From positions 1,922,001 through 1,986,000 of the forward strand of contig NZ_LT900021.1 in assembly GCF_900198835.1 (NCBI RefSeq): a stretch of 64,000 nucleotides of DNA. Reading direction: 5' to 3'. This DNA is from Thermococcus henrietii (GTDB lineage: Archaea; Methanobacteriota_B; Thermococci; Thermococcales; Thermococcaceae). Shown here piece by piece: positions 8,043 through 17,500 of the stretch. The position numbers were made by a program, and so were the translations under genes. The notes below the pieces were generated by a model. That model searched no databases, was not told where the DNA came from, and worked only from the letters and a program-made list of their open reading frames with translations. Each line of letters begins with the position of its first letter. The stretch's first letter is position 1.

Positions 8043-9467
8043 TCATTCCTCTTTAACTTTTTTCACATATTGGGCGTATCTAACGAGACCTGCTAAAGCG
8101 CGGACGCCCCTCTCGGGGGTCGGGTAAACTGGAACGCCCTTCTCCTCCAGCATTTTGGCGTAGCGGTCGGTCTTCTTACCGCCCATCGCAACGGCCACAA
8201 TCGGCTTGTCGCTCTTCTTCTGGTAGTCGGCTATGATGTTGATGACCTTCTCCTCCTCGAGGAGTGGAACCTGGAAGAGCACTATGACGAGTATAGCGTC
8301 AACGTTCGGGTCCTTGGTGAAGGCTTCAAGGGCAAGCCTGTAGCGCTCCGCGTCGGTATCTCCAACGACGTCAGTGGGGTTGCCGACGACCGCGTGCGGT
8401 GGGAACTTCTCCTTGAGGAACTTGACGGTTTCCTCGCTGAGGTCCGCCATCTTGAGGCCGAACTTCGCTACCGCGTCGCTGGCCATGACTCCAGCGCCAC
8501 CGCCGTCGGTGATGATGCCTATCCTATCGCCCTTTGGAAGCTTGTCCTTGAGCTCGGCGAAAGCCTTGGCCAGGTCGAACATATGCTCGAAGTCCTCGGC
8601 GCGGATTATACCCGTCTGCTTGAAGACGGCATCGTAAATCGTGTCGGCTCCAGCGAGAGAGCCGGTGTGGCTTGATGCCGCTTTGGCTCCGTACTCGGTC
8701 CTTCCGCTCTTGAGGGCTATCACCGGCTTGACCTTCGTTATCCTCTTGGCCGCCTCTATGAACTTCCTTCCGTCCTTGACGCCCTCGATGTAGAAGGTGA
8801 CGACGTTTATCTCGTCGTCGTGGATGAAGTAGTCCATCAAATCGGCGTCATCAACGTCGAGCTTGTTTCCGTAGCTGACCATCTTGCCGATTCCTATGCC
8901 CGCTCCGGCGGCCCAGTCGAGCATCGCAGCGGCGAAGGCACCGCTCTGGCTGACGAACGCTATCGGCCCGCTCTCGGGCCTGTCCATCTTGCTCTCCGGC
9001 AGGAAGACGGTGTCAACGCCGGTGTCTGGAACGTAAACGCCGACGCAGTTCGGGCCGATGACGCGTATGCCGTTGGCCTTGGCTATCTCGTAGATTTCCC
9101 TTTCGAGCTTCTTTCCTTCCTCGCCAAGCTCTCCGAAACCGCCGGTGATGATGATGACGGCCTTTATGCCCTTCTCCGCTATGTCCCTCATCGTGGCCGG
9201 GACGTAGGGAGCTGGAATCGATATAACGGCCAAATCGGTATCGTCCGGGAGCTCCTTAACGCTGTGATAAACCTTGTATCCGTCAATCTCGTCGAGTTTG
9301 GGGTTCACGGGATAGACCTTCCCCTTGAAGACCCCGCGCTCCCTGTTCATCCTGAAGTTCTCGAAGATGACGTTACCAACCTTCCCCTTCTTGTTGGTTG
9401 CACCGATGATAGCGACCGCCTTCGGGTCGAAGAAGGGCTTCAGTTCCTCCACTATCTTCTCAGCCAT
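8043..9467 (-). CDS. acdA: ADP-forming acyl/acetyl-CoA synthetase, alpha subunit
   Basis: 474 residues with a CoA-binding Rossmann domain at the N-terminus (AVIGATN-like AIIGATNKKGKVG, about residues 17-29), the ligase-CoA domain and GPNCVGVY. SSHTGSLAG near residue 265 carries the histidine phosphorylated in the catalytic cycle of this family. It forms a heteromeric enzyme with the beta subunit encoded just downstream. ATG 9467 is supported by GGAGGGA 7 nt upstream; a longer in-frame reading upstream runs through the promoter and is not used. A TATA box is at 9512-9519 on the minus strand. Confidence 0.92.
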   Translation of the reverse strand: MAEKIVEELKPFFDPKAVAIIGATNKKGKVGNVIFENFRMNRERGVFKGKVYPVNPKLDEIDGYKVYHSVKELPDDTDLAVISIPAPYVPATMRDIAEKGIKAVIIITGGFGELGEEGKKLEREIYEIAKANGIRVIGPNCVGVYVPDTGVDTVFLPESKMDRPESGPIAFVSQSGAFAAAMLDWAAGAGIGIGKMVSYGNKLDVDDADLMDYFIHDDEINVVTFYIEGVKDGRKFIEAAKRITKVKPVIALKSGRTEYGAKAASSHTGSLAGADTIYDAVFKQTGIIRAEDFEHMFDLAKAFAELKDKLPKGDRIGIITDGGGAGVMASDAVAKFGLKMADLSEETVKFLKEKFPPHAVVGNPTDVVGDTDAERYRLALEAFTKDPNVDAILVIVLFQVPLLEEEKVINIIADYQKKSDKPIVAVAMGGKKTDRYAKMLEEKGVPVYPTPERGVRALAGLVRYAQYVKKVKEE

Positions 9468-9511
9468 GCTCGTCCCTCCAGAAGTTATCCGGGAGTTCCT
9501 TCGGTGGGGAT

Positions 9512-9519
9512 GTATAAAA
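9512..9519 (-). promoter_or_regulatory. TATA box of the acetyl-CoA synthetase operon
   Basis: CTTTTATA on the minus strand lies about 45 bp before the alpha subunit start, leaving a leader of roughly 20 nt that contains the GGAGGGA ribosome binding site. Confidence 0.55.
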
Positions 9520-9554
9520 GGGTTGCGTTTTGTAAAAGTGGACCTCAATGAACT

Positions 9555-10328
9555 TCAAAGCTCACCAATGTCTCTGAGAAAGGTCAGACTAACCCGAGCG
9601 TCGTTGAGGCTCGAGACCTCGAGGGCACGGCTGAACTTCATAAGCCGGGGCAGGACCTTCCGCCAGGGGACGGTTCCCTTCCCGAGGGGCAGGTGCTCGT
9701 CGCTCTTCCCGGAGTTGTCATGAAGGTGGACGTGAACGATTCTATCGCCGAGGAGCTCCGTAAAGCGCTCGAAGGGAAAGCCGACGGTGTTGAGGTGGCC
9801 GACGTCGAGGGTGACGCCGAGGCCGATGCCATCCAGAAGTTCGGCCAGTCTCTCGGGGGTTTGGGCGTCGAGTATCGGAAAGCTCGGCATGTTCTCAACG
9901 CCAACCTTAACGCCGAACTCCTCGGAAAGCCCCTCAAGTTCCCGAAGGGACTCCCTGTGGACGCGGTTGTAGTCGTCGCGGAACTTCCTACTCGCCGGCG
10001 AGCAGTGGCCGGGGTGAACCGTAACCACGAGCGCGTTCAAGCGGGAAGCAACGTCAAGCGTCTCCCGCAGGACTTCGATGGAAGCCCTCCTGAGCCTCTC
10101 GTTGAGCGAGCCTATGTTGACGTCGCTGAAGGGAGCGTGGACGGTAACCCCAAGCTCGAAGCTACCGAGAACGTCGGCATAGGCCCTCCACGTTTCCCCC
10201 GTTAGGAAGTTCGGCCACTCGCTGACCAGCTCGACGAAGTCGAAGCCAAGCCCCTCCGCTTCCTCAAGCCAGCGTTCGAACTCCTCAGGAGTCCTACCCG
10301 TGTAAGACGTCATCGAGAGCCCTATCAT
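9555..10328 (-). CDS. Sugar-phosphate isomerase/epimerase-like TIM barrel (AP endonuclease 2 superfamily)
   Basis: 257 residues with the metal-site pattern of the xylose isomerase-like superfamily: VHAPF, VVTVHPGH, VGVENMP, TLDVGHLN and VHVHLHDNSG supply the His, Glu and Asp ligands. The superfamily includes sugar isomerases and epimerases as well as endonuclease IV. The substrate is not evident. ATG 10328 follows GGTGGGAGC; an upstream in-frame start would cross the promoter. A 14-bp perfect palindrome overlaps the ribosome-binding region, suggesting repression. It is divergent from the PhoU/RCK_C pair. Confidence 0.75.
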   Translation of the reverse strand: MIGLSMTSYTGRTPEEFERWLEEAEGLGFDFVELVSEWPNFLTGETWRAYADVLGSFELGVTVHAPFSDVNIGSLNERLRRASIEVLRETLDVASRLNALVVTVHPGHCSPASRKFRDDYNRVHRESLRELEGLSEEFGVKVGVENMPSFPILDAQTPERLAELLDGIGLGVTLDVGHLNTVGFPFERFTELLGDRIVHVHLHDNSGKSDEHLPLGKGTVPWRKVLPRLMKFSRALEVSSLNDARVSLTFLRDIGEL

Positions 10329-10334
10329 GCTCCC

Positions 10335-10348
10335 ACCACTGCAGTGGT
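10335..10348 (-). promoter_or_regulatory. Perfect palindrome over the leader of the isomerase-like gene
   Basis: ACCACTGCAGTGGT is a perfect 14-bp palindrome beginning 7 bp before the ATG at 10328 and overlapping the GGTGGGA ribosome binding site. A minus-strand TATA-like CATTTAAG lies near 10376-10383. It resembles a TGM (TATCAC-N5-GTGATA) but with a 4-bp centre, so Tgr/TrmBL1 binding is only a possibility. Confidence 0.45.
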
Positions 10349-10437
10349 ATCCACCACACCAAAAGGCAACTCCACTTAAATGCTTTGGCCGAAAAATTAA
10401 ATAGGCTTTCTTCAAAGCTTTAAACGGTGACGCTGAG

Positions 10438-11043
10438 GTGGAGGAGTGGGATGAGGTAGAGGTTCCAGACAACGTCAAGGACATATTCATCGAAATGAAG
10501 AACACTGCAGAGCTGATGGTTGATTTAGCCTATTCAGCCGTTCTCTTCAAGGAGAAAGAGATGGCTGAGGAGGTTCTCGAACTCGAAGAGTATCTCGACA
10601 TACTCAATTACAACCTCGCGGTGAGGGCTGTTTTAGCTGCGAGAAACATGAGGGAGGCGGAGCAGATAACTTCCATCCTCCAGATGGCCCGCTCCATAGA
10701 TGACATCTCAAACGCGGCGGGCGATTTGGCTAAGATGGTACTTGAGGAAAAGCTCCACCCGCTGATTACCGAGGTAATCCTCGAGAGTGAGGAGACGATA
10801 GGCAAAATCGTTGTTTCGCCCGAGTCCGCCCTCGTTGGAAAGACCCTTGAAGAACTCGACCTTGCGACTAACACTGGGGTCTGGGTGATAGCGATAAGGC
10901 GTGGCAAGCGGTGGATTTTCGACCCCGACGAGGACACAAAGATACTTCCAAACGACATCCTCATCGGCAGGGGAACGAGGACGGCCCTAGACTACCTGAA
11001 GGAGATAGCGAGGGGCAACATCAAGGTGATGCCCAATGAGTGA
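10438..11043 (+). CDS. PhoU-like / RCK_C (TrkA-C) domain protein 1
   Basis: 201 residues starting at GTG 10438 behind GGTGA. Residues about 10-115 are a helical PhoU-like domain (DIFIEMKNTAELMVDLAYSAVLF ... ISNAAGDLAKMVL). Residues about 120-195 match the RCK_C domain (IVVSPESALVGKTLEELDLATNTGVWVIAIRRG ... DILIGRG), which gates K+ channels and transporters by binding small ligands. No membrane part is present, so it is likely a cytosolic regulatory subunit. It overlaps the next gene, a paralogue of the same layout, by 8 nt. No transporter gene is adjacent, so the partner is unknown. Confidence 0.8.
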   Translation: MEEWDEVEVPDNVKDIFIEMKNTAELMVDLAYSAVLFKEKEMAEEVLELEEYLDILNYNLAVRAVLAARNMREAEQITSILQMARSIDDISNAAGDLAKMVLEEKLHPLITEVILESEETIGKIVVSPESALVGKTLEELDLATNTGVWVIAIRRGKRWIFDPDEDTKILPNDILIGRGTRTALDYLKEIARGNIKVMPNE

Positions 11044-11611
11044 GGAAGAAATCCGCAACTGCCTCGTTGAGATGAAGGACCTGTCCGCCCTCATGATTGA
11101 TTTGGCTTTCTCGTCAGTCATGTACAACAGCGAGGACATAGCGGAGGAAGTCTATCTCTTGGAGGAGAAGATGGACGACCTCACGCTGAAGGTCAAGAAG
11201 CTCGCCCTGAGACTCGCCAAGAAGGAGGAGGACCCCGAGAGCCTGCTGAGCATCATAGATTTGGCGGACATCAACGAGCGCATAAGCGATGCCGCCTACG
11301 GAATAGCGGACATAATCCTCCGCGACATCGAGCCCCACCCGATTATTCAGAAGATAATGGAGGACACCGAGGAGGAGCTGGGAAGGGTAACCGTCAGGCC
11401 CGGTTCGGTTCTAATCGGCAGGACCCTCGAACAGCTCAAGCTTCCGAGCAAGATAGGCACGAGGATTCTGGCAATAAAGCGCGGCGAGCGCTACATCTAC
11501 AACCCCGGAAGGAAGGACACGATTGAAGAAGGCGACGTCCTCATAGCGGTCAGCTCAGACATGGACAAGCTGAGAAAGCTGGCGGGCGAGGAAGTGGAAG
11601 AGGAGGAGTAA
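11036..11611 (+). CDS. PhoU-like / RCK_C (TrkA-C) domain protein 2
   Basis: 191 residues, paralogous to the preceding gene and translationally coupled to it by an ATGAGTGA overlap. A PhoU-like helical domain covers about residues 1-105 (CLVEMKDLSALMIDLAFSSVMY). The RCK_C domain follows (VTVRPGSVLIGRTLEQLKLPSKIGTRILAIKRGERYIYNP). The C-terminus is acidic (GEEVEEEE). The two proteins probably form a heteromeric ligand-sensing unit; this is inference from the pairing. The 3' end faces endonuclease III with an 8-nt gap. Confidence 0.8.
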   Translation: MSEEEIRNCLVEMKDLSALMIDLAFSSVMYNSEDIAEEVYLLEEKMDDLTLKVKKLALRLAKKEEDPESLLSIIDLADINERISDAAYGIADIILRDIEPHPIIQKIMEDTEEELGRVTVRPGSVLIGRTLEQLKLPSKIGTRILAIKRGERYIYNPGRKDTIEEGDVLIAVSSDMDKLRKLAGEEVEEEE

Positions 11612-11619
11612 CCCCTTTC

Positions 11620-12333
11620 TCATTTTATATCCTCGTCCCTGACGAGTCCCTTCGCGTAGGGGCACAGCTCCTTCAGCGGACAGCTTTCGCACTTCGGCCT
11701 TATCGGCTTGCATATGCTCCTCCCGTGGTCGACCATCGCGTGGTTCACGTAAATCCACTTGTCCCCCGGAATCAGCTCCATCAGGTACTCCTCGACCTTC
11801 TCAGGGGAAACCCTCGGAGGAGCGAGGCCGAGGCGCTTGCTTATCCTGTTCACGTGAGTGTCAACCGGAATGGCCCGCTTTCCAAAGCCGTAAGCCAGAA
11901 CGATGTTGGCGCACTTCCGGCCTATGCCCGGCAGTTTCATCAGCTCGTTGATGTCGTCCGGAACCTTTCCACCGTACTTCTCAAGGATTATCCGCGATGC
12001 CTTCACAATCCACTCGCCCTTCGTCTTCCAGAGGCCGACGCCCCTCTTTCTGAGGAACTCGCGCATCTCGTCAACCGGCGTGCTAGCTATTGTCTCGATG
12101 TCCTTGTACTTCTCGAAGAGCTCCTCCCAGACGCGGTAGGTGACCTCGTCCCTCATGCGCTGCGAGATTATGCAGTGAACCAGCGTCCTGTAGGGGTCGC
12201 CGATTAGGAGCTTCTCCCTCGGGTGGGTCTTCATGAGGATTTCAACGATTTTTTCGGCCCTTCTCCTCTTCTCCTCCCAGCTCTCCTCGAAGGTGAAGCC
12301 CTCAAGGCTCAACGACAGTGACTTTCTCGCCAT
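11620..12333 (-). CDS. nth: Endonuclease III (DNA glycosylase/AP lyase)
   Basis: 237 residues. It removes oxidised pyrimidines and cleaves at AP sites in base excision repair. The helix-hairpin-helix LPGIGRKCANIVLAYGFG carries the catalytic Lys, followed by the catalytic Asp in VDTHVNRISKRLGL. The C-terminal [4Fe-4S] motif is C-X6-C-X2-C-X5-C (CKPIRPKCESCPLKELC). Length and order are typical. The ATG at 12333 lies inside the end of the upstream gene, a 32-nt overlap suggesting coupled translation. Confidence 0.95.
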   Translation of the reverse strand: MARKSLSLSLEGFTFEESWEEKRRRAEKIVEILMKTHPREKLLIGDPYRTLVHCIISQRMRDEVTYRVWEELFEKYKDIETIASTPVDEMREFLRKRGVGLWKTKGEWIVKASRIILEKYGGKVPDDINELMKLPGIGRKCANIVLAYGFGKRAIPVDTHVNRISKRLGLAPPRVSPEKVEEYLMELIPGDKWIYVNHAMVDHGRSICKPIRPKCESCPLKELCPYAKGLVRDEDIK

Positions 12334-12730
12334 GCACTACCACCACCTTTTCCCCGGCGGCTCTAACCTTTTTCAGGTTCTCGAACTCCCTGCTATAAAC
12401 CTTTTGCCCGCTCCAGTTGTAGATTCGAACCTCGCTCCCGATGACGAGGACGAGGCCCTTTGCGAAGGGAATGGCGTCATCTACCTCCCCCTCGAACTCA
12501 AGCGTGAACTCCTCGACCTCCCCAGCGGAGAACTCGATTTTCGTCCCCTTGTCCACCTTCAGGGGGCTCGGCTCGGCCAAGAGAACCTTAAACGGCAGGG
12601 GCTTTCCGAGGAGTTCCACCTCGACGGTCTCTCCAGTCTTCAGCTCCCTGCCCCTGAGCTTCTCCCTCACTATATCCTCGAAACCGGCTGGAAGTTCAGC
12701 CTCGAAGAGCGGCTTTAGGACGACCTTCAT
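12302..12730 (-). CDS. Conserved Thermococcales protein, function unknown
   Basis: 142 residues, all-beta in appearance. The first part (LRGRELKTGETVEVELLGKP) resembles a double-psi barrel-like segment, and the second part alternates short beta strands and turns (VLVIGSEVRIYNWSGQKVYSREF). I do not recognise a catalytic motif. ATG 12730 follows GGTGGTTCC. It overlaps nth by 32 nt and is likely co-expressed with it, which may hint at a repair-linked or merely shared promoter. Confidence 0.6.
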   Translation of the reverse strand: MKVVLKPLFEAELPAGFEDIVREKLRGRELKTGETVEVELLGKPLPFKVLLAEPSPLKVDKGTKIEFSAGEVEEFTLEFEGEVDDAIPFAKGLVLVIGSEVRIYNWSGQKVYSREFENLKKVRAAGEKVVVVHGEKVTVVEP

Positions 12731-12768
12731 GGAACCACCAAAAGGGATTGGGAAGGGAGGAAAAAAGG

Positions 12769-14532
12769 TTAGCGCCTCCGCGTGGTTAGCGGAAGGACTG
12801 CAAGGGCAAGGAGCAGGACTGCACCGGGTCCGCAGATTCCGCTGGACGTCTCTGGCGGCGAGGCCGTCGTCGGCCGCTGAACCTCGACGTGAACCTGCCT
12901 GCTGACTCCAAGGACGTGCTCATCGGGAATCCACGCCGGAGGCTTCTCGCCGAGCGTTCTGAGAATTGCGGCGAGGAGAGGATGGCTCTTGGTCTTAGGC
13001 TTCCTGTCCGCAGTGATTTCCCAGACCATAACACCCCCCAGAGTGTGGTTGAGGGCGTAGCTCACTTTTATGGCTATGCTCTTAGGGTCGTCGTAGGTTA
13101 TGAAAACGCCCCTGCAGTAGGCCCAGGGCACCCTTGAGACGTTGCTCCAGTAGCGGGTGCACTTTCCGCTCGCTATCCTGCCGGCTATGTCCCAGTAGTC
13201 CATGACGCCGTGCGTCTCGCTCGCGGGTCCCCACGTTCCGGCAGGGGTGCCGCTGAACCTCTGGTAGAGACCGTGATTTGCCGGCGGAACGTTGGCAAAG
13301 GCCCTACCGTAGAAGGGAACCCCGAGGACGAGCTTCTCGCCGGGAACCCTCTTCAGGTACCAGCTTATCGTTTCATTGACGCTCCCGAGCCCAGGCCCGT
13401 TGGGGTCCTGGTAGAGGGGCGCGTTGAAGTAGGTAACGTTCAGCCAGGGTCCCGCGTAGTCGTAGGCCATGACGTCTATGAAATCAACGATTTTGGAAAC
13501 CTCCTCCCAGTTCACCCGAGACGCTATGGTCGTGTTGGCAGGGGCGGCGACCGTTAGGAGGTAATGCTTCCACGTGCTCGCGTTGTCAAGGGCTTTCCTG
13601 ATGGTTTTGAGGAGGAGGACGAAGTTCTTTCCGTCGTCGGGTCTGACGTGGTTCCCCTCCTTACCCCCACCTCCGGGGTACTCCCAGTCGATATCAACGC
13701 CGTCGAAGCCGTACTTTTTGAGTATCCCCACGACGCTCCTCGCGAAGTTCTCACGCTTGACGGGGTCGGCGGCTATGTCGGAGAAATACTTGCTCAGAGT
13801 CCAACCACCAACGGAGACAAGGATTTTGACGGCCGGATACTCCTTTTTGAGTCTCTTAAAGGCCTCAAAGTTCATTGGGTCCGCATACGAGTCGGCCCAC
13901 GTGACGGTTCCGTTCGGAAGGGGCTTCAGGAAGGCGTAGAGCACGTGGGTGACGTTCTCGAAGGGAATGTCATAGGGTGAGAACGCCCTCGCATAGATGC
14001 CCCAAGAGATGTAGTAGACGACGATGCGGTACGGCTGGGGAGGTGTTTTCACTATTAAGACGTTGGAGGGCCTTCCAAGCTTGCCACCCTCGAAAACCGG
14101 CCGGATGAAGTAGTAGTAGGTCGTGTTTCCGTGGAGGGAGTCATCAACGAAATTAGTGGCCGGGATTATCGGACCGAGCCTCTCCCAGTCTCCGCTCCCA
14201 GGAGGACTGGACGTGACGCGCTTGGCCCTCCAGAGTGAGCCGTTGTACTGAACGACCTCACCCTTAAGGTACGCCTCGCCCGGCGTAAAGCTTGAGTAGT
14301 TGCTCCAGTTCACGGTCACTATGGGACTATCAGTCACGTTGTCTCGGGAAGTACTCCGGTAAACGCGGTACGCTATTGCACCTTTAACGGGACTCCACGT
14401 GAGGTTCACTGCGTCCCAACCGAGTATCCCAGCCTTCAGAGAGGGACCCGACCCAGCATAGACGGGACGGTTGGTCATGGGAAGAACGCCGATGAGGAGG
14501 ATAACGAGAAAGGGCACGAGAATCCGCCTCAT
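12769..14532 (-). CDS. GH18 chitinase with cell-surface CGP-CTERM tail
   Basis: About 587 residues. Signal peptide (residues about 1-27), then an Fn3-like domain interrupted by a CBM5/12-like chitin-binding stretch (PGEAYLKGEVVQYNGSLWRAK, about 83-105). A GH18 barrel spans about 165-530 with the catalytic DGVDIDWEYP, the acid Glu near residue 284. The C-terminus SSGICGPGAVLLLALAVLPLTTRRR is a CGP-CTERM sorting tail (Cys-Gly-Pro, hydrophobic helix, Arg cluster) known in Thermococcaceae, so the enzyme is probably fixed to the cell surface. ATG 14532 follows GAGGTGA; the GTG at 14541 would be inside that site. It is closely related to the N-terminal third of the upstream chitinase and lies 36 nt behind it in the same operon. 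Confidence 0.92.
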   Translation of the reverse strand: MRRILVPFLVILLIGVLPMTNRPVYAGSGPSLKAGILGWDAVNLTWSPVKGAIAYRVYRSTSRDNVTDSPIVTVNWSNYSSFTPGEAYLKGEVVQYNGSLWRAKRVTSSPPGSGDWERLGPIIPATNFVDDSLHGNTTYYYFIRPVFEGGKLGRPSNVLIVKTPPQPYRIVVYYISWGIYARAFSPYDIPFENVTHVLYAFLKPLPNGTVTWADSYADPMNFEAFKRLKKEYPAVKILVSVGGWTLSKYFSDIAADPVKRENFARSVVGILKKYGFDGVDIDWEYPGGGGKEGNHVRPDDGKNFVLLLKTIRKALDNASTWKHYLLTVAAPANTTIASRVNWEEVSKIVDFIDVMAYDYAGPWLNVTYFNAPLYQDPNGPGLGSVNETISWYLKRVPGEKLVLGVPFYGRAFANVPPANHGLYQRFSGTPAGTWGPASETHGVMDYWDIAGRIASGKCTRYWSNVSRVPWAYCRGVFITYDDPKSIAIKVSYALNHTLGGVMVWEITADRKPKTKSHPLLAAILRTLGEKPPAWIPDEHVLGVSRQVHVEVQRPTTASPPETSSGICGPGAVLLLALAVLPLTTRRR

Positions 14533-14568
14533 GAATCTCACCTCGAGGGGAGGATAAAAGAAAAGAAC

Positions 14569-17500
14569 TCAAATGGGGACCACGGCCGCCTCTGCGGCTC
14601 CCGAGTGAACTTTGACAAAGGCGTTCATGAACTCCACGAAGACGTGGCTGTAAGCCCAGTCCGGGTTGCTGGTACCGCTGTTGGTCGGCGAAACCTGTCC
14701 TTCCTGCCCGGGGTGGTCACGGTCGACGCTCCAGAAGGAGAGGGAGCGTATCTTGTGCTCTATGGCCCACTCCACGAGCTTCCTAGCGTCGCTGAGAGTG
14801 AAGACGCTGTGGTCGTCGTTTGTTCCTATCATCGGGGTGAGGCCAATCATGCCCCAAATCTCCGAGTCGCTCTTGTTTGGATAGAGCTTCTTAAGCTGGC
14901 TGAACAGGTGCTCGGCCACCTTTATGGCATTGTCTGCGTTCGATGGGGTCCAGTAGTAATCCATGGTCATGGCGTTCACCCGGTCAATTCTGACGCCTTT
15001 CTCAACCATCGTTTGGATTATTGAGTAGCCGCTTCCAACGAGACCCGCTCCAGGGTCTGTGGGTAGGGTGAAGCTTATCCGTATCCCCGGCCTCTCGCGC
15101 TGAACGATGAGCAGTGCATCCGCGAGGAGGTCTGCGTTTATTGAGGATTCAATGTCAAAATCAATGTAGCTGACGTTGTAAGTGTCAATCACCTGGAGGT
15201 ACCACTTTGCGAGCTGTTCGGCACTCTGAGCCTGCTGACAGAGGTAGGGGCCAACGGCGCCACCGAAGCTTATTATCACATCGCCACCGGCCTTCCTAAG
15301 CTGTTTGACCTCGTCAACGTACTTGTCAAGCGGTAGCTTTCCTCCCCAGCTCGGACCGTTGTACGCGGAGCCGTAAAGGACGAAGGCGAGGGTGAAATAT
15401 GGAGTTCCCGTGAGCTTGTAATACTCGACCAGCGGCTTGTGGACGCCAGTGAGGGTCATGTCTATGTAGGGCGCAAAGAAGTGCTCCGGAAGTCCAGGAC
15501 CTGCAGGAACGTAGGTGTTGTTGCCCGGAGCAGGAGTCGGAGTCGTGTTGTTGCTCGGCGTGCCGTTTCCTGGTGACGGTGCGGGGGTTGAGTTGCTCTG
15601 GTTCTGCGCCGGAACGGAGCTTCCCTCTGGCCAGACGTCCCAGACCTTGCCGTTTACCTCGAGAACCATCTGCTCAACGGGCTTGCTCCCACTTGCTATG
15701 AAGCCGAAGGTCGCTGTGGGGCCGCGGTTCCAGCTCACGGGTGTCAGGACTATCCAGCCGTCTTTCTTGGCTTTATTCACACTCCATATGCTGGTTATTC
15801 TGGAGCCATCCCTGAGCTTAACCTTGACGACCCAGTCGTACTGACCGCCGAGGTTCAGGGTAACATCGTACTCGGTGCTTCCCCAATCCGTAACGCGAAC
15901 GCTTATCGCACCAGGCTTCAGCACGCTACCGTTGCTCGGAGAGGGAGTTGGTGCTGGAGTGGTGTTGTTGGCCGGTGTGGTGTTGCTCTGGTTACCCGGA
16001 GTGGGAGCGGTTCCGTTGCTCGGGGCCGTTTGGTTCTGAGAGGGAGTCGAGTTTGTTTGATTGCCAACGCCCGGGTTCGTAACGTTGCTGGGCATCGGAA
16101 TCGGACCGAGCTCGGGCGTGAAGTTCAAGGGAGGAAGGCCGCTCTGGTTTGTGTACCGGTTGAATATCCTGCTGAACTCGTAGTCCTGGATGTTGGGAAG
16201 GCTTGAGTGGTGGGGTGAAACGCCACTGCTTCCCGGGTGGTCCCTGGTCATTGACCACATTGAAAGCATTCCGACCCCGGTTTTGTTCGCCCACGCGAGG
16301 AGCTTCCAGGCATCACTTGGGTAGAAGACCTCGCTGGTGACGTCGTTGACGCCAATCATCGGCGTTATGCTAATCATTTCCCAAATCTCGGCGTCGCTCT
16401 TGTTGGGGAACAGCTCCTTGAGCTGTTTGAAGGTGTTTTGAGCGGCTTGAATGGCGTAGTCGCCCATCTTGCCGTCCGGATTTGGAGCCGCCCAGTCACC
16501 GTAGTCCATGGCCATTATATCAACCCTGTCAATCCTGACGCCGTTCTTGATGGCGTCCTTGAGGAGGTCTATTCCAGGCTGGGTAAGACCACTCGGGAGA
16601 ACGGGAAGGGTAAAGCCTATGTGGACGTTCGGGAAATCCTTCTGAACTATCGCCAGAGCCTTGGCACGCCTGTCGTTCTCCTGGGCGTTCTGGAGGTAGG
16701 CACCCTCGACGTCGAAGGTGAGCCACGTGGCGTTGTACGTCGTGATGACTTCCTCGATGGCCTTCGCGAGCTCCTCTGGGGTTGAACACTTCTCCGCGAG
16801 GTACGGCCCGTTGGCGCCGCCGAATGCTATCTCGACGTCGCCGCCCATCTCGCGAACCTTGTTGATTTCATCAACGTAGAAGCCACTGCTAACCGGATAA
16901 GCACCCGCCCAAGCCGGCGTGCAGGTACCGTTGTTCGAGGCAATGATAAAGGCGAGGTTGAAGAACCTTACACCGGTCTTCTTCATCATTTCACTTATCG
17001 AGGGCGTTGGCCAGAGGGTTATGTCCACGTAGGGCGAGAATACACGGTTCGGCCACTGAACCTTCGAGGCAACGGCAACCTTGGAGTTCGTCGGCGTTGT
17101 TGGGGAGTTGTCGGTCGAACCACCGCCCAATCCGCGGAACTCGGATGGAACGGGGGTCCCCTTGGGCCAAACGTCCCAAACGGCGTTGTTAACGACGAGA
17201 ACCATGACGGCGCTCTTAACGCTTCCGGTGTACGTGAACCCAAAGCTCGCCGTTGGTCCCCTGTTCCAGCTCCGCGGTGTGAAGACCACCCAGCTTCCGT
17301 TGGCTGATTTGTAGGCGCTCCAGTAGCTGGCGACCGTTGCCCCGTCAAGCTTAACGTAGAGCTTCCAGTCGTACTGGCCTCCAAGGTTGAGCGTAATGTC
17401 GTACTCGCCGCCAGTTCCCCAGCTGGAGTGGTGAACCTCGATTGCGCCCGGCTTCAGAGGGGTGGTGTTGGTGCCGTTTGAGGGAGCAGGAGTCGGAGTC

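Noticed and set aside
10329-10505. Longer start for the isomerase-like gene.
   Set aside because: It would run through the TATA region, the palindrome and the divergent promoter.
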